Of a stretch of 64,000 nt of DNA, positions 63,290 to 64,000 are shown one piece after another; the stretch's first letter is position 1; the number at the start of each line of letters is the position of its first letter. The position numbers were made by a program, and so were the translations under genes. The stretch covers positions 1 through 64,000 of the forward strand of contig PALG01000033.1 in assembly GCA_002707025.1 (NCBI GenBank), written 5' to 3'. The notes below the pieces were generated by a model. The model was not told the DNA's origin and searched no databases. It worked only from the letters and a program-made list of their open reading frames with translations. The stretch is from Flavobacteriaceae bacterium (lineage in GTDB: Bacteria; Bacteroidota; Bacteroidia; Flavobacteriales; Flavobacteriaceae).

Positions 63290-64000
63290 ATGTCGAAAAG
63301 GAGAAAAAGAGGAAAGAAAAATAAACAAGAAAATTTTACCCAACATATTTTATCCATCCTTCGGAAGGAGCATTCCAAAGCTTTTAACTACAAACAAATT
63401 GCAGCTAAATTAGGTCAAGACGATCCTAGTAGCCGAAATCAAATTGTAAAAAGTTTAAAGAAATTACAAGGAGAAGGGGCCATTCAGGAAATTGAAAGAG
63501 GAAAATATATTCTAACCCCGTCCCAAAATTATGTTACGGGTATAATGGATATTACTTCCCGTGGTAAGGGCTATGTGATAGTAGAAGGTAGGGAAGAGGA
63601 TATTGTGATTAAACCCAAAAACCTTAACAAAGCCTTGAATGGTGATGTGGTAGAGGTATATGTTTTTAAACGGAAAAGAGGTGGAAAGGAAGAAGGGGAA
63701 GTCACAAAAATACTACAACGGAAACGTACCGATTTTGTAGGGACCATTCAGGTTTCAGAGAAATTCGCTTTTGTAGAATGTCCCGGATATAGCATGTATA
63801 CCGATATTTTTGTTCCGAAGAGCAAAATCAATAAAGCCCAAACCGGAGATAAGGTTTTGGTGAAAATGGAAGGCTGGGAAGCCCATAGTGAATCCCCCGT
63901 TGGGAGTGTTATTAAAGTATTGGGGAAAGCAGGGGAACACCATACCGAAATTCATTCCATCTTAGCGCAATACGGACTCCCATACGAGTTTCCTCACGAA
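63290..64000 (+). CDS. rnr: Ribonuclease R, 5' part (cut by the window end)
   Basis: The open frame starts at ATG 63290 and stays open for 237 codons to the window end with no stop. The first 60 or so residues are basic (MSKRRKRGKKNK) and then form a helix-turn-helix region (SILRKEHSKAFNYKQIAAKLG) typical of RNase R. Cold-shock RNA-binding regions follow (GIMDITSRGKGYVIV; FVGTIQVSEKFAFV). The catalytic RNB domain is expected beyond the edge. A near-consensus -7 box (TACTTTTA, 63263-63270) lies 19 bp upstream. RNase R digests structured RNA 3' to 5'. Confidence 0.93.
   Translation, partial: MSKRRKRGKKNKQENFTQHILSILRKEHSKAFNYKQIAAKLGQDDPSSRNQIVKSLKKLQGEGAIQEIERGKYILTPSQNYVTGIMDITSRGKGYVIVEGREEDIVIKPKNLNKALNGDVVEVYVFKRKRGGKEEGEVTKILQRKRTDFVGTIQVSEKFAFVECPGYSMYTDIFVPKSKINKAQTGDKVLVKMEGWEAHSESPVGSVIKVLGKAGEHHTEIHSILAQYGLPYEFPHE

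Overview
The window looks like a stretch of chromosome from a marine or environmental member of the Flavobacteriaceae (Bacteroidota). Four things support this. The DNA is AT-rich, and genes lack Shine-Dalgarno sites but often carry the Bacteroidota -7 promoter element TAnnTTTG. Three proteins end in type IX secretion (T9SS) sorting domains. There are Bacteroidota-style families such as an OmpA protein with thrombospondin type 3 repeats, SusD-free lipoproteins with SC or AC lipoboxes, a thymidine kinase without its zinc cysteines, and an AddAB-like nuclease pair. The convergent housekeeping genes are tightly packed. No rRNA, prophage, insertion sequence or CRISPR array is visible.

Layout. 1-540: six tandem copies of an ~80 bp non-coding repeat, then the sod terminator. 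0.56-10 kb: superoxide dismutase, an AddA-like helicase/nuclease, kbl, a strongly promoted OmpA/TSP3 protein and an AddB-like nuclease. 10.2-18.5 kb: tRNA-Ala, a universal stress protein, an acetyltransferase, a T9SS type B protein, a MATE transporter, a 2OG-Fe(II) oxygenase, queD, lpxH and recJ. 18.7-24.2 kb: an unrecognised 625-residue protein with transthyretin-like segments, a Delta-60 repeat T9SS protein, an AhpD-like protein, rsmI and a conserved unknown. 24.3-27.7 kb: tdk, alr, mscL, asd. 27.7-34 kb: two paralogous DoxX membrane proteins flanking a diheme lipoprotein and an FG-GAP/ASPIC T9SS protein, then an S9 peptidase lipoprotein. 34-43 kb: an orphan ABC ATPase, a GreA-like protein, mtgA, an FAD oxidoreductase, the yceD-rpmF and fabH-accB-accC fatty-acid genes, pdxA, ribE and a small PID-CTERM-like protein. 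43.3-50.5 kb: a CAT-anticodon tRNA, mce, rbfA, a LolC/E-type permease, dusB, lepA, a small lipoprotein and a cation/proton antiporter. 50.7-58.8 kb: an MBL hydrolase/S8 protease/M1 peptidase operon, then rnpA, a DUF4349 lipoprotein, a CtpA-like protease and a fatty acid hydroxylase. 58.9-64 kb: a small unknown, amtB behind a perfect 20 bp palindrome, the rpiB/CDF/GNAT operon, an AT-rich gap with a possible 54-residue gene, a DUF2007 protein and the 5' part of rnr, which runs off the window.

How it fits together. Most genes are core functions: peptidoglycan precursors (alr, asd), fatty acid initiation (fabH, accBC), lipid A (lpxH), translation (rpmF, rbfA, lepA, rsmI, dusB), DNA repair (AddAB-like, recJ) and cofactors (pdxA, ribE, queD). 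They are interleaved with cell-envelope and secreted proteins. The window shows no obvious new multi-gene system. The best leads are: the unrecognised signal-less 625-residue protein; the DoxX/diheme/ASPIC cluster; the palindrome at the amtB promoter; a promoter box embedded in the accBC terminator hairpin; -7 boxes placed only 4-5 nt before start codons, which implies leaderless mRNAs; and a small protein that may be a sorting-enzyme substrate.
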